From Patescibacteria group bacterium (GTDB lineage: Bacteria > Patescibacteriota > Microgenomatia > Levybacterales > UBA12049), in NCBI GenBank assembly GCA_023484045.1, contig JAMDAA010000013.1, forward strand, positions 1-39,617: a DNA stretch of 39,617 bases, given 5' to 3'. The notes under the pieces were generated by a model, which saw nothing but the letters and a program-made list of their open reading frames with translations, was not told where the DNA came from and searched no databases. How positions within the stretch are numbered: the stretch's first letter is position 1; each line of letters opens with the position of its first letter. A program made the translations under genes and the position numbers. This document shows positions 17,515 to 23,384 of the stretch, one piece after another.

Positions 17515-18381
17515 ATGAAATCGATTTTTTTCGGATCTTCTTCTTATGTTATCTCGATAATTAAAGTTTTAAAAAGTAATTTTGGATTAAGCCTTGTCGT
17601 TACAACCGAAAAAGAAGGCGAGGTATTAGATTATTGTAAAATGAATTCTATCCCCTATCTTCCGATTTCGTCTTTCGATAAAACCACAAACAATAAACTA
17701 TTTGCCATTAACGCGTCCGTTGGAATTCTTGCTGATTTTGGATTGGTCATTTCGGATGAAATTATAGAATTTTTTCCAAAAGGAATTTTAAATATTCACC
17801 CGTCGCTTCTCCCAAAATTCCGCGGACCAACACCCGTCCAAACCGCGATTTTAAACGGAGACAAAACAACCGGCGTATCGTTAATAAAACTCGATAATAA
17901 AATCGATCACGGACCGATACTCGCGCAAAAAGAAGAACCGATATTAAAAACCGATACGTCCGAAACTTTATACAAAAGACTTTTTGAAATCGGCGCAAAA
18001 TTATTAAAAGAAAATTTAAAAAAATATGTTGATAACAAAATTAAACCTGCTGAACAGAATGACGCAAAAGCGTCGATGACAAAAAAATTAACCCGAAACG
18101 ATGGATATATTGACCTTCCAAAAATTAAATCAAAAGAAGAATTTGAAAAAATGGTTCGCGCTTATTATCCCTGGCCGGGAGTTTGGGCAAAATTAAGACT
18201 ATCGGCCAAAACTGAAGATAGAGAATGTCGCGCGAAGCAAGATCCCGCTCAGCGGGAGAAAATCTTGAAGTTTCTACCGAATCATAAACTTCAAGTAGAG
18301 GGCAAAAAACCGATGACTTATAAAGATTTTGAAAACGGATATCCTCACGCAAAAGAAATAATAAAATATTTTTACTATTAA
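17515..18381 (+). CDS. fmt: Methionyl-tRNA formyltransferase
   Basis: Formylates initiator Met-tRNA using 10-formyl-THF. The 288-aa protein has the catalytic N93-x-H95 in LNIHPSLLPKFRGPTPVQ and D131 in KIDHGPILAQ. The C-terminal tRNA-binding domain is short and starts at AYYPWPGVWAKL. It is interrupted by residues about 231-249 (AKTEDRECRAKQDPAQREK), encoded around the hairpin TCCCGC-TCA-GCGGGA (18243-18257) with outer CAAGAT/ATCTTG arms, an in-frame repeat insertion. A TATAAT at 17495-17500 may give it its own start. Confidence 0.94.
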   Translation: MKSIFFGSSSYVISIIKVLKSNFGLSLVVTTEKEGEVLDYCKMNSIPYLPISSFDKTTNNKLFAINASVGILADFGLVISDEIIEFFPKGILNIHPSLLPKFRGPTPVQTAILNGDKTTGVSLIKLDNKIDHGPILAQKEEPILKTDTSETLYKRLFEIGAKLLKENLKKYVDNKIKPAEQNDAKASMTKKLTRNDGYIDLPKIKSKEEFEKMVRAYYPWPGVWAKLRLSAKTEDRECRAKQDPAQREKILKFLPNHKLQVEGKKPMTYKDFENGYPHAKEIIKYFYY

Positions 18382-18391
18382 AGCTACCTCA

Positions 18392-18420
18392 TTGACAATT
18401 GAAAAAATGCCATATATACT
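18392..18420 (+). promoter_or_regulatory. Promoter TTGACA-17-TATACT
   Basis: TTGACA at 18392-18397 and TATACT at 18415-18420 have an ideal 17-nt spacer. The predicted start near 18427 is 8 nt before the ATG at 18435. Confidence 0.8.
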
Positions 18421-18434
18421 CATCCATTAATCAT

Positions 18435-18674
18435 ATGGAAAGAGGAGAAATTACGCCCCAACGTGCAGATCGAGAATTTCGGGCAACCCAACTAAAGCTT
18501 CGCAACGGAGTTTCTGAAGAAACAGAGTGTTATTTACGGGCACGCTTAGACAAAATCGAACCCGCTATACTTCAGACACATGAAGAATCTCCTCCGTCGT
18601 ACGAAAATCCAGAGCAAATACTATTGGAACTAAAAACGCTTGAAAGAATGGGAAAAGAAACTCGTCGATGTTAG
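18435..18674 (+). CDS. Small hypothetical protein, 79 aa
   Basis: I do not recognise this protein. It is a charged, soluble, mostly helical sequence (MERGEITPQRADREFRATQ start, TLERMGKETRRC end). The ATG at 18435 is chosen because an in-frame TTG upstream lies inside the promoter spacer. It has its own near-perfect promoter and converges with rpmB, overlapping by 4 nt. The strong promoter makes it likely to be expressed. Confidence 0.55.
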   Translation: MERGEITPQRADREFRATQLKLRNGVSEETECYLRARLDKIEPAILQTHEESPPSYENPEQILLELKTLERMGKETRRC

Positions 18675-18955
18675 GTAGCCGCTGTCATTTTTTTATATTT
18701 CTCTGAAGTTTCCTCCGTTATCGTTTTTTCTTTCAGTTTTATATCCTCTTTTACAATCCTTAAACACTTAGTACAAAGTCTGACTCTTTTTGTAAATCCA
18801 TCGACTTTAATTCGCGCGGAGTGGAGGTTTGGTTTAAAAATTTTTACTGTATGTGGCGCCCTTTTCTTCCATCGGCCTCCGGCAACACCCGGATGGTGCT
18901 TGTGTTGACGTCCGATCATTTTCCCTTTTCCGCATAAATAACATTTCATCGCCAT
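18671..18955 (-). CDS. rpmB: 50S ribosomal protein L28
   Basis: This 94-aa protein matches L28: CYLCGKGKMIGRQHKHHPG (zinc-type CxxC near the N-terminus), WKKRAPHTVKIFKPNLHS, then VRLCTKCLRIVKED with a second CxxC. The two CxxC pairs suggest the zinc-binding form. There is a charged C-terminal extension (KLKEKTITEETSEKYKK). The start is MAMKC at 18955; MKC two codons later is possible. Confidence 0.88.
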   Translation of the reverse strand: MAMKCYLCGKGKMIGRQHKHHPGVAGGRWKKRAPHTVKIFKPNLHSARIKVDGFTKRVRLCTKCLRIVKEDIKLKEKTITEETSEKYKKMTAAT

Positions 18956-18984
18956 AGTAATAAAAATTTCAATATTATGAGTAT

Positions 18985-18998
18985 ATATGATATCATAT
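18985..18998. promoter_or_regulatory. 14-bp palindrome in divergent intergenic region
   Basis: ATATGATATCATAT is a perfect 14-bp palindrome between divergent rpmB and the M50 protease gene. It may be an operator or chance in AT-rich DNA. Confidence 0.25.
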
Positions 18999-19016
18999 TA
19001 ACACTCACTAAACAAT

Positions 19017-19661
19017 ATGGAACTGATCTTGGGTTTAATAATTTTACTTTTTTCCGCGATCTTACACGAAATTGCACACGGTTATGTTGCTGATCGCTTG
19101 GGCGATCCTACGGCAAGACTTTCGGGAAGATTAACTCTGAATCCAAAAAGCCATATCGATCTGTTTATGAGTATTATCTTTCCCCTTTTGCTTTTACTTT
19201 CCGGTTCACCCGTAATATTCGGCGCCGCAAAACCCGTCCCAATCGATCCGTTTAACCTAAAAGAAGGAAGAAAGGATATTGCTCTTGTCGCACTCGCCGG
19301 CCCGTTAACTAATATTATTGTCGCGATCATCGCGAGTTTAATTCTTCGATTTTTAAATTTGTCCTTTGTGATGAACGCGGTCCCTTATGTTCTATTCACT
19401 TTTATATTTTCGTTTTTTGTTTTAATTATGAATTATAACCTTCTTTTAGCGATTTTTAATTTAATTCCGATTCCGCCTTTGGACGGCTCAAAAGTTTTCT
19501 CGCTTCTTTTACCCGAAAGAGAAGCAAATATGTATTTAGCGCTCGAGTCGATTGGGATGTTTATAATCTTTTTTTTGCTCCTTTTCCCATTTGGAGGTTT
19601 TTCCCTCGGGAGTTTAATTTTTAGGCTTTTTTCCTTTTCCCAAGGTCTGCTTTTACCATAA
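19017..19661 (+). CDS. Site-2 protease family (M50) membrane protein
   Basis: This 214-aa intramembrane zinc metalloprotease has HEIAHGYVADRLGDPTARLSG (HExxH with the following D/P context, residues about 17-37) and the C-terminal metal motif NLIPIPPLDGSKVF (NxxPxPxLDG). There are about five TM segments. It is a short form without a PDZ domain, like the YwhC subgroup. The natural substrate is unknown. Confidence 0.92.
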   Translation: MELILGLIILLFSAILHEIAHGYVADRLGDPTARLSGRLTLNPKSHIDLFMSIIFPLLLLLSGSPVIFGAAKPVPIDPFNLKEGRKDIALVALAGPLTNIIVAIIASLILRFLNLSFVMNAVPYVLFTFIFSFFVLIMNYNLLLAIFNLIPIPPLDGSKVFSLLLPEREANMYLALESIGMFIIFFLLLFPFGGFSLGSLIFRLFSFSQGLLLP

Positions 19662-19676
19662 AAGTCTTATAAGATA

Positions 19677-19705
19677 TTGACAAAAGAATATAAAATATCT
19701 ATACT
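19677..19705 (+). promoter_or_regulatory. Promoter TTGACA-17-TATACT
   Basis: A perfect -35 at 19677-19682, a 17-nt spacer, and TATACT at 19700-19705. The transcript would start near 19712 and there is no ORF behind it, only a strongly folding sequence. Confidence 0.82.
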
Positions 19706-19711
19706 ATGTCT

Positions 19712-19890
19712 GCTCTTTGATATCGGAGGGGTTAGAAGTTTTTCCTCTACAAGTTCACACGATTTGAGGTAGTCCTGCTTTGCAGGATAACGAGGCACAT
19801 TGTCTTGGCTCCGTGGAGCCGGATTGAGCTTTCCTGAATATTTCAATCGGGGAAATCCTAACCAACTCTGTATCAAAGGCAGATTTTATT
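19712..19890 (+). ncRNA. Structured non-coding RNA, about 175 nt (6S-like architecture)
   Basis: The ends pair over a long interrupted stem: CTTTGATA, GAG and GGTTAG on the left with CTAACC, CTC and TATCAAAG on the right. A T-rich run follows (TTTTATTTAATTT). Inside are hairpins TCCTGC-TTT-GCAGGA (19773-19787), GGCTCC-GT-GGAGCC (19807-19820) and GATTGA/TCAATC. Length, a long closing stem and a large open centre resemble 6S RNA. The diagnostic motifs of SRP RNA, tmRNA and RNase P were not seen. The identity as 6S is tentative; a transcribed RNA is well supported by the promoter. Confidence 0.6.
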
Positions 19891-19948
19891 TAATTTATTA
19901 ACCTCTCTTTTACCTCTTTTGGGGAATAAACTTTTTTTTGATTCGTCC

Positions 19949-19977
19949 TTGCTCGAAATCTCTAGCTTTGGTAAAAT
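19949..19977 (+). promoter_or_regulatory. Promoter TTGCTC-17-TAAAAT for the tRNA region
   Basis: TTGCTC at 19949-19954 and TAAAAT at 19972-19977 with a 17-nt spacer, shortly before the first tRNA-like sequence and tRNA-Thr. Confidence 0.5.
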
Positions 19978-19988
19978 TAGCTTGGCTT

Positions 19989-20094
19989 GCCGAGATAGCT
20001 CAGTTCCCGCATGAGCGGATAAAGTCCGACCTGCCCGCATTGCTACGCAAAGCGTTGCAGGCGGGGCGATTGTTTTGTCCCAGTAAAATCGGCT
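19989..20094 (+). pseudogene. tRNA-like fragment interrupted by a GC-rich repeat
   Basis: The 5' part (GCCGAGATAGCTCAGTT..., with D-arm pairing GCTC/GAGC) looks like a tRNA start. At the anticodon arm it passes into a GACCTGCCCGC ... GCAGGCGGGGCGA palindrome (about 20029-20070), and the 3' end retains only ATCGGC able to pair with GCCGA. No T-arm is visible. I read it as a broken tRNA or tRNA-derived repeat. Confidence 0.45.
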
Positions 20095-20095
20095 T

Positions 20096-20167
20096 GCCGA
20101 AGTAACTCAGTGGTAGAGTAGCTGTTTTGTAAACAGCAAGTCGTGGGTCCGAATCCCACCTTCGGCT
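20096..20167 (+). tRNA. tRNA-Thr (UGU)
   Basis: Acceptor GCCGAAG/CTTCGGC, D-arm ACTC...GAGT, anticodon stem GCTGT/ACAGC with loop TTTGTAA (anticodon TGT), T-arm GTGGG-TCCGAAT-CCCAC. Discriminator T; CCA is not encoded. Confidence 0.93.
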
Positions 20168-20240
20168 CTAAACCAGTGACGAGTTATGAGATGTTAGTTT
20201 TGACTCATAACCAATAACCTTCGACTCATAACTATTTTAC

Positions 20241-20324
20241 GCTGAGGTGGCGGAGTAGCAATCGCATCTGGCTGTAGACCAGACGTCCGAAAGGACTTCG
20301 GGGGTGCAATTCCCTCCCTCAGCA
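20241..20324 (+). tRNA. tRNA-Tyr (GUA), long variable arm
   Basis: Acceptor GCTGAGG/CCTCAGC, anticodon stem TCTGG/CCAGA with loop CTGTAGA (anticodon GTA), class II variable arm GTCCGAAAGGAC, T-stem GGGGG/CCCTC. The T-loop reads TGCAATT, so the usual T55 (pseudouridine) is G. Discriminator A; CCA is not encoded. Confidence 0.92.
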
Positions 20325-20348
20325 CACTGAGGAACGAAACGACGAAGT

Positions 20349-20426
20349 ACCGAAGTGGCTCAGTGGCAGACCTGCCCGCCATTGCAAGGCATTGCAGGCG
20401 GGGCGAGTCGTTGGTCCCAGCACTTT
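20349..20426 (+). pseudogene. Second tRNA-like fragment interrupted by the same GC-rich repeat
   Basis: ACCGAAGTGGCTCAGTGGCA resembles a tRNA 5' half. It breaks into GACCTGCCCGCC ... GCAGGCGGGGCGA (about 20369-20406), then GTCGTTGGTCCCAGCACTTT, with GTCCCAG shared with the first fragment. No complete cloverleaf can be formed. A CTGAGGAACGAAACGACGAA repeat abuts it upstream. Confidence 0.4.
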
Positions 20427-20479
20427 CTAGTAACTTTTGATAAAATTTGCCTTAGAAATGCGGGATCCCGTAGATCTAA

Positions 20480-20554
20480 GCCGACATAGTTTAGTGGTAA
20501 AACGATTCATTGGTAATGAATTGAGTATGGGTTCGATTCCCATTGTCGGCTCCA
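20480..20554 (+). tRNA. tRNA-Thr (GGU)
   Basis: Acceptor GCCGACA/TGTCGGC, anticodon stem ATTCA/TGAAT with loop TTGGTAA (anticodon GGT), T-arm ATGGG-TTCGATT-CCCAT. Discriminator T followed by genomic CCA (20552-20554). It lies 26 nt before rpmG and may be co-transcribed with it. Confidence 0.93.
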
Positions 20555-20580
20555 TCATATATTGAAAGGAGGACAGTAGT

Positions 20581-20757
20581 ATGGCAAAAAAAAGCGAACA
20601 CAGAGTAACACTCGGTCTTTTCTGTTCGGTCTGTAAAAACAGAAATTATATTACTTATCGAAATAAATTAAATACAACAGAAAAACTGGTGCTGAAAAAA
20701 TATTGCAAGCATTGCAAGAAAAAGACTGATCACAAAGAAGTCGAAAAATTGAAATAA
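20581..20757 (+). CDS. rpmG: 50S ribosomal protein L33 (zinc-ribbon form)
   Basis: A 58-aa protein beginning MAKKSEHRVTLGLFCSVCKN and ending DHKEVEKLK. It has LFCSVC and KYCKHCKKK, two CxxC pairs of the zinc-binding L33 type, with NYITYRNKLNTTEKLVLKKY between them. A strong Shine-Dalgarno (GAAAGGAGG, 20564-20572) lies at good spacing before the ATG, in contrast to the leaderless starts nearby. Confidence 0.93.
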   Translation: MAKKSEHRVTLGLFCSVCKNRNYITYRNKLNTTEKLVLKKYCKHCKKKTDHKEVEKLK

Positions 20758-20788
20758 TTGATTGACAAAAAGATTCATATTTACTATT

Positions 20789-20812
20789 GTATAATAAGTT
20801 AGTATATTATAC
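20789..20812. promoter_or_regulatory. Operator-like inverted repeat, copy 1 (before yerC)
   Basis: GTATAATA and TATTATAC form 8-bp perfect arms around AGTTAGTA. The site overlaps the TATAAT/TATTAT promoter elements just before the regulator's ATG. A copy with one mismatch occurs after the gene (21236-21259), suggesting autoregulation. Confidence 0.55.
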
Positions 20813-20818
20813 ATTGAT

Positions 20819-21226
20819 ATGCCGCATGTTTCTCGTAATAAATTATCAAAAAAGGCCGAAGCGAAGCTTATAGACAGCTTCAATCAGGTTTTAACCCACA
20901 TAACAAGGGGTGACGAAATGGTGTCTTTCCTGGATTCCCTTTTGACTCCTACCGAAAAAATCATGCTCGCAAAAAGACTCGCAATTATTGTTTTGATTGA
21001 AGAAGGTTTACCGGATTCTCAAATTTCCAGCATCCTTAATGTAACCCGCATGACTGCTTCGAAAATGCAATTGTTTTACGAAGCGCGCGGAAGCGGGTTT
21101 AAAATCGGATTAAAGAAACTTGAGGAATTAAACAGGATGGAATCGTTTAAGAAGTTCCTGATTTCTCTCGCAAAATACTCTGTCCGCGCCGCGGGAGGCT
21201 ACGTAAAACCCGGAATTCTCGATTAA
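20819..21226 (+). CDS. TrpR/YerC-family transcriptional regulator
   Basis: This 135-aa protein has the YerC/YecD (TrpR-like) fold: an N-terminal helix bundle (MVSFLDSLLTPTEKIMLAKRLAIIVLI) followed by the helix-turn-helix LPDSQISSILNVTRMTASKM (about 66-85). The C-terminal 40 residues (GLKKLEELNRMESFKKFL onward) are an extension. It is flanked on both sides by near-identical inverted repeats that are plausible operators, and the downstream copy lies upstream of a tRNA-Trp gene. Whether it senses tryptophan is unknown; the link is suggestive only. Confidence 0.85.
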   Translation: MPHVSRNKLSKKAEAKLIDSFNQVLTHITRGDEMVSFLDSLLTPTEKIMLAKRLAIIVLIEEGLPDSQISSILNVTRMTASKMQLFYEARGSGFKIGLKKLEELNRMESFKKFLISLAKYSVRAAGGYVKPGILD

Positions 21227-21235
21227 CCAATCTAT

Positions 21236-21259
21236 GTATAATAAGTTAGTATATTATAT
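21236..21259. promoter_or_regulatory. Operator-like inverted repeat, copy 2 (after yerC)
   Basis: Matches copy 1 at 23 of 24 positions (right arm TATTATAT). A TATATT -10 candidate (21257-21262) overlaps its end and finishes 7 nt before the ATG of a 31-codon ORF. Confidence 0.5.
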
Positions 21260-21269
21260 ATTAAGACTT

Positions 21270-21365
21270 ATGAGAGAACATTTCAAATTTCTAGTCATGT
21301 CATTCATTCTTTTATTGCTCCCTGCCCTAATGGCCACCAAAAGGCGAAAGGATGATTCAAAGTAG
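21270..21365 (+). CDS. Possible 31-aa membrane microprotein
   Basis: The ORF begins MREHFKF, has a hydrophobic core (LVMSFILLLLPALMA), and ends in a basic/acidic tail TKRRKDDSK, the shape of a single-TM microprotein. It follows operator copy 2 directly. It has no Trp codons, so it is not a classical trp leader peptide. The composition argues for translation, but the ORF is short. Confidence 0.35.
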   Translation: MREHFKFLVMSFILLLLPALMATKRRKDDSK

Positions 21366-21371
21366 CTTATC

Positions 21372-21400
21372 TTGCGTGCAATGTTGAGAAAATATATAAT
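21372..21400 (+). promoter_or_regulatory. Promoter TTGCGT-17-TATAAT for tRNA-Trp
   Basis: TATAAT at 21395-21400 with TTGCGT 17 nt upstream. It would transcribe the tRNA-like remnant and then tRNA-Trp. Confidence 0.6.
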
Positions 21401-21423
21401 GTTTGAGGCTAGCATCAGATCTG

Positions 21424-21480
21424 GGTCGGTAGTTAAATGGAATAAGCTAGATGTACGGGGTCCCGAAGTTCTAAGCAGAC
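21424..21480 (+). pseudogene. tRNA-like remnant upstream of tRNA-Trp
   Basis: The D-arm-like TAGTTAAATGGAATAA (21430-21445) matches the same part of tRNA-Trp (TAGTTAAATGGTATAA, 21493-21508) at 15 of 16 positions. The remainder does not form an anticodon or T arm. Probably a partial duplicate of the tRNA. Confidence 0.4.
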
Positions 21481-21485
21481 AACAT

Positions 21486-21559
21486 AGGCCAGTAGTTAAA
21501 TGGTATAACTGAGGTCTCCAAAACCTCTGTTGGGGGTTCGATTCCCTCCTGGCCTGCCA
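21486..21559 (+). tRNA. tRNA-Trp (CCA)
   Basis: Acceptor AGGCCAG/CTGGCCT, anticodon stem GAGGT/ACCTC with loop CTCCAAA (anticodon CCA), T-arm GGGGG-TTCGATT-CCCTC, discriminator G, CCA encoded (21557-21559). The encoded CCA is also the first three bases of the terminator stem. Confidence 0.94.
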
Positions 21560-21597
21560 CAAGCAGTTTACATGCTTGTGGCGTGCCACTTTTATTT
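21557..21597 (+). terminator. Intrinsic terminator after tRNA-Trp
   Basis: 9-bp stem CCACAAGCA/TGCTTGTGG (21557-21565 with 21573-21581) with a 7-nt loop, followed by a loosely T-rich stretch (ACTTTTATTTT). Confidence 0.6.
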
Positions 21598-21617
21598 TCT
21601 CCTGATATAATTTCTTT

Positions 21618-21869
21618 GTGTATTATGTTTACATTCTTCAGAGCTTAAAAGATAAGGGACTTTACATAGGTTATACACAAGACCTCAAAAAAAGATTGAA
21701 GGAGCACCAGAGCAAGGAGTCTTTTTCGACAAAAGGAAGAGCACCATTTCTGTTAATACATTTTCAAGGATTTATGTCAAAAGAAGATGCAATTGCAACA
21801 GAAAAATATTTAAAAACAACAAGAGGTTGGGAAAGAATTCACAGAATGCTTAAGAATACACTTACATAG
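21618..21869 (+). CDS. GIY-YIG nuclease domain protein
   Basis: This 83-aa single-domain protein starts YYVYILQSLKDKGLYIGYTQDLKKRLKEH, the GIY-YIG signature with catalytic Arg, and ends with the family's EKYLKTTRGWERI. It is like the UPF0213/YhbQ group. The start is GTG: TATAAT (21606-21611) ends 6 nt before it and there is no upstream leader. It sits just after the tRNA-Trp terminator at the beginning of the accessory region. Confidence 0.88.
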   Translation: MYYVYILQSLKDKGLYIGYTQDLKKRLKEHQSKESFSTKGRAPFLLIHFQGFMSKEDAIATEKYLKTTRGWERIHRMLKNTLT

Positions 21870-21930
21870 CCAGTCCCAATCTGCTGAATATTACACCCTT
21901 ATACGGATTCGAACCTGCTACAATTACCTC

Positions 21931-22434
21931 ATGGAACAATATGCTATTGTCTATTTCCCTAAAATAAACCTAGAGAAGATAAATGCGTTTAGAGAAAACT
22001 ATGATCCACATTGGAATATCATTCCACCACATATTACGCTAGTCTCCCCTTTTTCAGACATTCCAGAAGATCAAATTTTTAAACATCTGAAAAAAGTTAC
22101 AGAAGATTTAAAACCCTTCCAAATACATTTACATGGTCTGCTGAAAACCGATGATCATCTTCTTTTTCTTCGAGTTAAAGAAGGTCGTGATGAAATAATT
22201 AATGTACACAATAAACTTTATTCAGGAATATTAAGTTTTCTAGAGCAAAAATACATCTTCGACCCCCACATGACTTTGGGAAAAATTAGTGCCAAAGATA
22301 ATCTCGAGGATATTGCGTATACAACAGCCGAGGCAATGAATTTAGATATACACTCTACTTTTGATAATATATCGCTTATAAAAGGAGATGGGGTTTCACC
22401 CGCAAAAAAAGTTAAGGTTTTTAACCTCAAATAG
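21931..22434 (+). CDS. 2'-5' RNA ligase/cyclic phosphodiesterase-like (2H) protein
   Basis: This 167-aa protein carries the two HxT motifs of the LigT/2H phosphoesterase superfamily: PPHITLV (H34) and DPHMTLG (about 112-118). It is slightly short for ThpR. The natural substrate (RNA ends, cyclic nucleotides) is unknown. TACAAT (21919-21924) ends 6 nt before the ATG. The 45 nt upstream carry a tRNA T-loop-like GGATTCGAACC. It is followed by a direct repeat and an AT-rich terminator. Confidence 0.8.
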   Translation: MEQYAIVYFPKINLEKINAFRENYDPHWNIIPPHITLVSPFSDIPEDQIFKHLKKVTEDLKPFQIHLHGLLKTDDHLLFLRVKEGRDEIINVHNKLYSGILSFLEQKYIFDPHMTLGKISAKDNLEDIAYTTAEAMNLDIHSTFDNISLIKGDGVSPAKKVKVFNLK

Positions 22435-22446
22435 TGTAATAAAAGT

Positions 22447-22472
22447 TTCCAACATAGTTACTCAAGGCCTGC
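22447..22472 (+). repeat. Direct repeat A of accessory region
   Basis: TTCCAA followed by CATAGTTACTCAAGGCCTGC. Also found at 23104 (B) and 25919 (C), each just after a gene. Confidence 0.75.
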
Positions 22473-22507
22473 AAAATATCTTACAGTTTAATATTTTGCA
22501 TCTTTTT
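22471..22507 (+). terminator. AT-rich hairpin terminator
   Basis: GCAAAATAT (22471-22479) pairs with ATATTTTGC (22491-22499) over an 11-nt loop, followed by ATCTTTTT. Its left arm begins with the last two bases of repeat A. Confidence 0.55.
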
Positions 22508-22524
22508 CGCTATAATCCTCTTCT

Positions 22525-23097
22525 ATGTCGCAGAATCTGGAAAGAAGAGCAGGACAATTAGCTCTTTATGAGGCCCGAAGCTTAAAACAATATCCGAATA
22601 TTGTAGAGTCCGCTAGATGGTTGGCCCGGAATCACCAAGAATCGCTACAACGGGAACAGACTTTCACGTATATCATCGAAACAATTAACATCACGCAAAA
22701 CTATGCAGGAGCATTTAGAGACGTAGGAAAACTAAAAATTTTAATAGAAAATGAACAACTACCTACACTTGGACAAATTATCAAGCAGGGAAATGAAACG
22801 CTTTGTCAGACAGTCCAAGAAGCAAAACAAAAGTATCCAGAATGGGCAGACAAGAAATTTAGAGCTAAAGGTACTCCCGTGTGGAGCATGATAATCGAAG
22901 GATATGGTATGTATCTTGGGAAAAAATATGGGGAAGAGAATGAAGATAAAAGACAAGAAATAAATCGAACTTTTGTTTTAGCATTCGAAGCAGTTGCATT
23001 TACCAATTATCGAGATTCTGCTCTAGTTAGTGATGTTATTGACTGGATGCGTGAAGAAAAGAATGATTTTCCTTCGGATATAGCAACCCAGCTCTAA
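22525..23097 (+). CDS. Hypothetical protein, 190 aa
   Basis: I do not recognise this protein. It is soluble and helix-rich with no signal peptide. Regions worth noting are NLERRAGQLALYEARSLKQY near the start, KGTPVWSMIIEGYGMYLGKKYG in the middle, and ALVSDVIDWMREEK near the end. TATAAT (22511-22516) ends 8 nt before the ATG, so it has its own start independent of the neighbouring genes. Confidence 0.6.
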   Translation: MSQNLERRAGQLALYEARSLKQYPNIVESARWLARNHQESLQREQTFTYIIETINITQNYAGAFRDVGKLKILIENEQLPTLGQIIKQGNETLCQTVQEAKQKYPEWADKKFRAKGTPVWSMIIEGYGMYLGKKYGEENEDKRQEINRTFVLAFEAVAFTNYRDSALVSDVIDWMREEKNDFPSDIATQL

Positions 23098-23103
23098 AAT
23101 ATC

Positions 23104-23129
23104 TTCCAACATAGTTACTCAAGCCCTGC
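23104..23129 (+). repeat. Direct repeat B of accessory region
   Basis: Same sequence as repeat A with one change (CAAGCCCTGC). It starts 6 nt after the stop of the 190-aa gene. Confidence 0.75.
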
Positions 23130-23330
23130 ACTCAAAAACCACTGCGGCGACCGAAATCCCTCTTTCACTTCTTTTAACAACAAGTTTTTCGTGGGGAGAA
23201 AGCTCTGTAACCTGATCATCGGTATTTACTTCGCTTCTCAATCAAAATTAGAACAAAAATCATAACCGCAAAATTCTCCTCACGAGCAACCTAAAAGCCA
23301 ACCCCAAGCCGTACTGCCAAACCCGCCAGC
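23119..23330 (-). pseudogene. Possible degraded membrane-protein gene
   Basis: On the minus strand two adjacent frames give protein-like sequence: a hydrophobic piece (ENFAVMIFVLILIEKRSKYR) and, in another frame, VNTDDQVTELSPHEKLVV then ERGISVAAVVFECRA, ending within repeat B. A frameshift and an upstream stop would be needed to join them. It may be a gene remnant. This is otherwise a 287-nt gap without a gene. Confidence 0.3.
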
Positions 23331-23384
23331 GGTCAATAAGAATAATGAAAAGAAAAAATAATCGACAAATGATACAATAAAATT

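Noticed and set aside
18985-18998. The ATATGATATCATAT palindrome as a firm operator
   Set aside because: A 14-bp AT-only-type palindrome is plausible by chance here and no second copy was found in the window, so it is kept only as a low-confidence feature.
19667-19876. A minus-strand ORF opposite the ncRNA
   Set aside because: It has no start signal and unlikely residues. The plus-strand promoter and RNA fold explain the sequence better.
21254-21589. A 111-aa minus-strand ORF over tRNA-Trp
   Set aside because: It is the usual antisense shadow of a tRNA (RRESNPQQR-type residues), not a gene.
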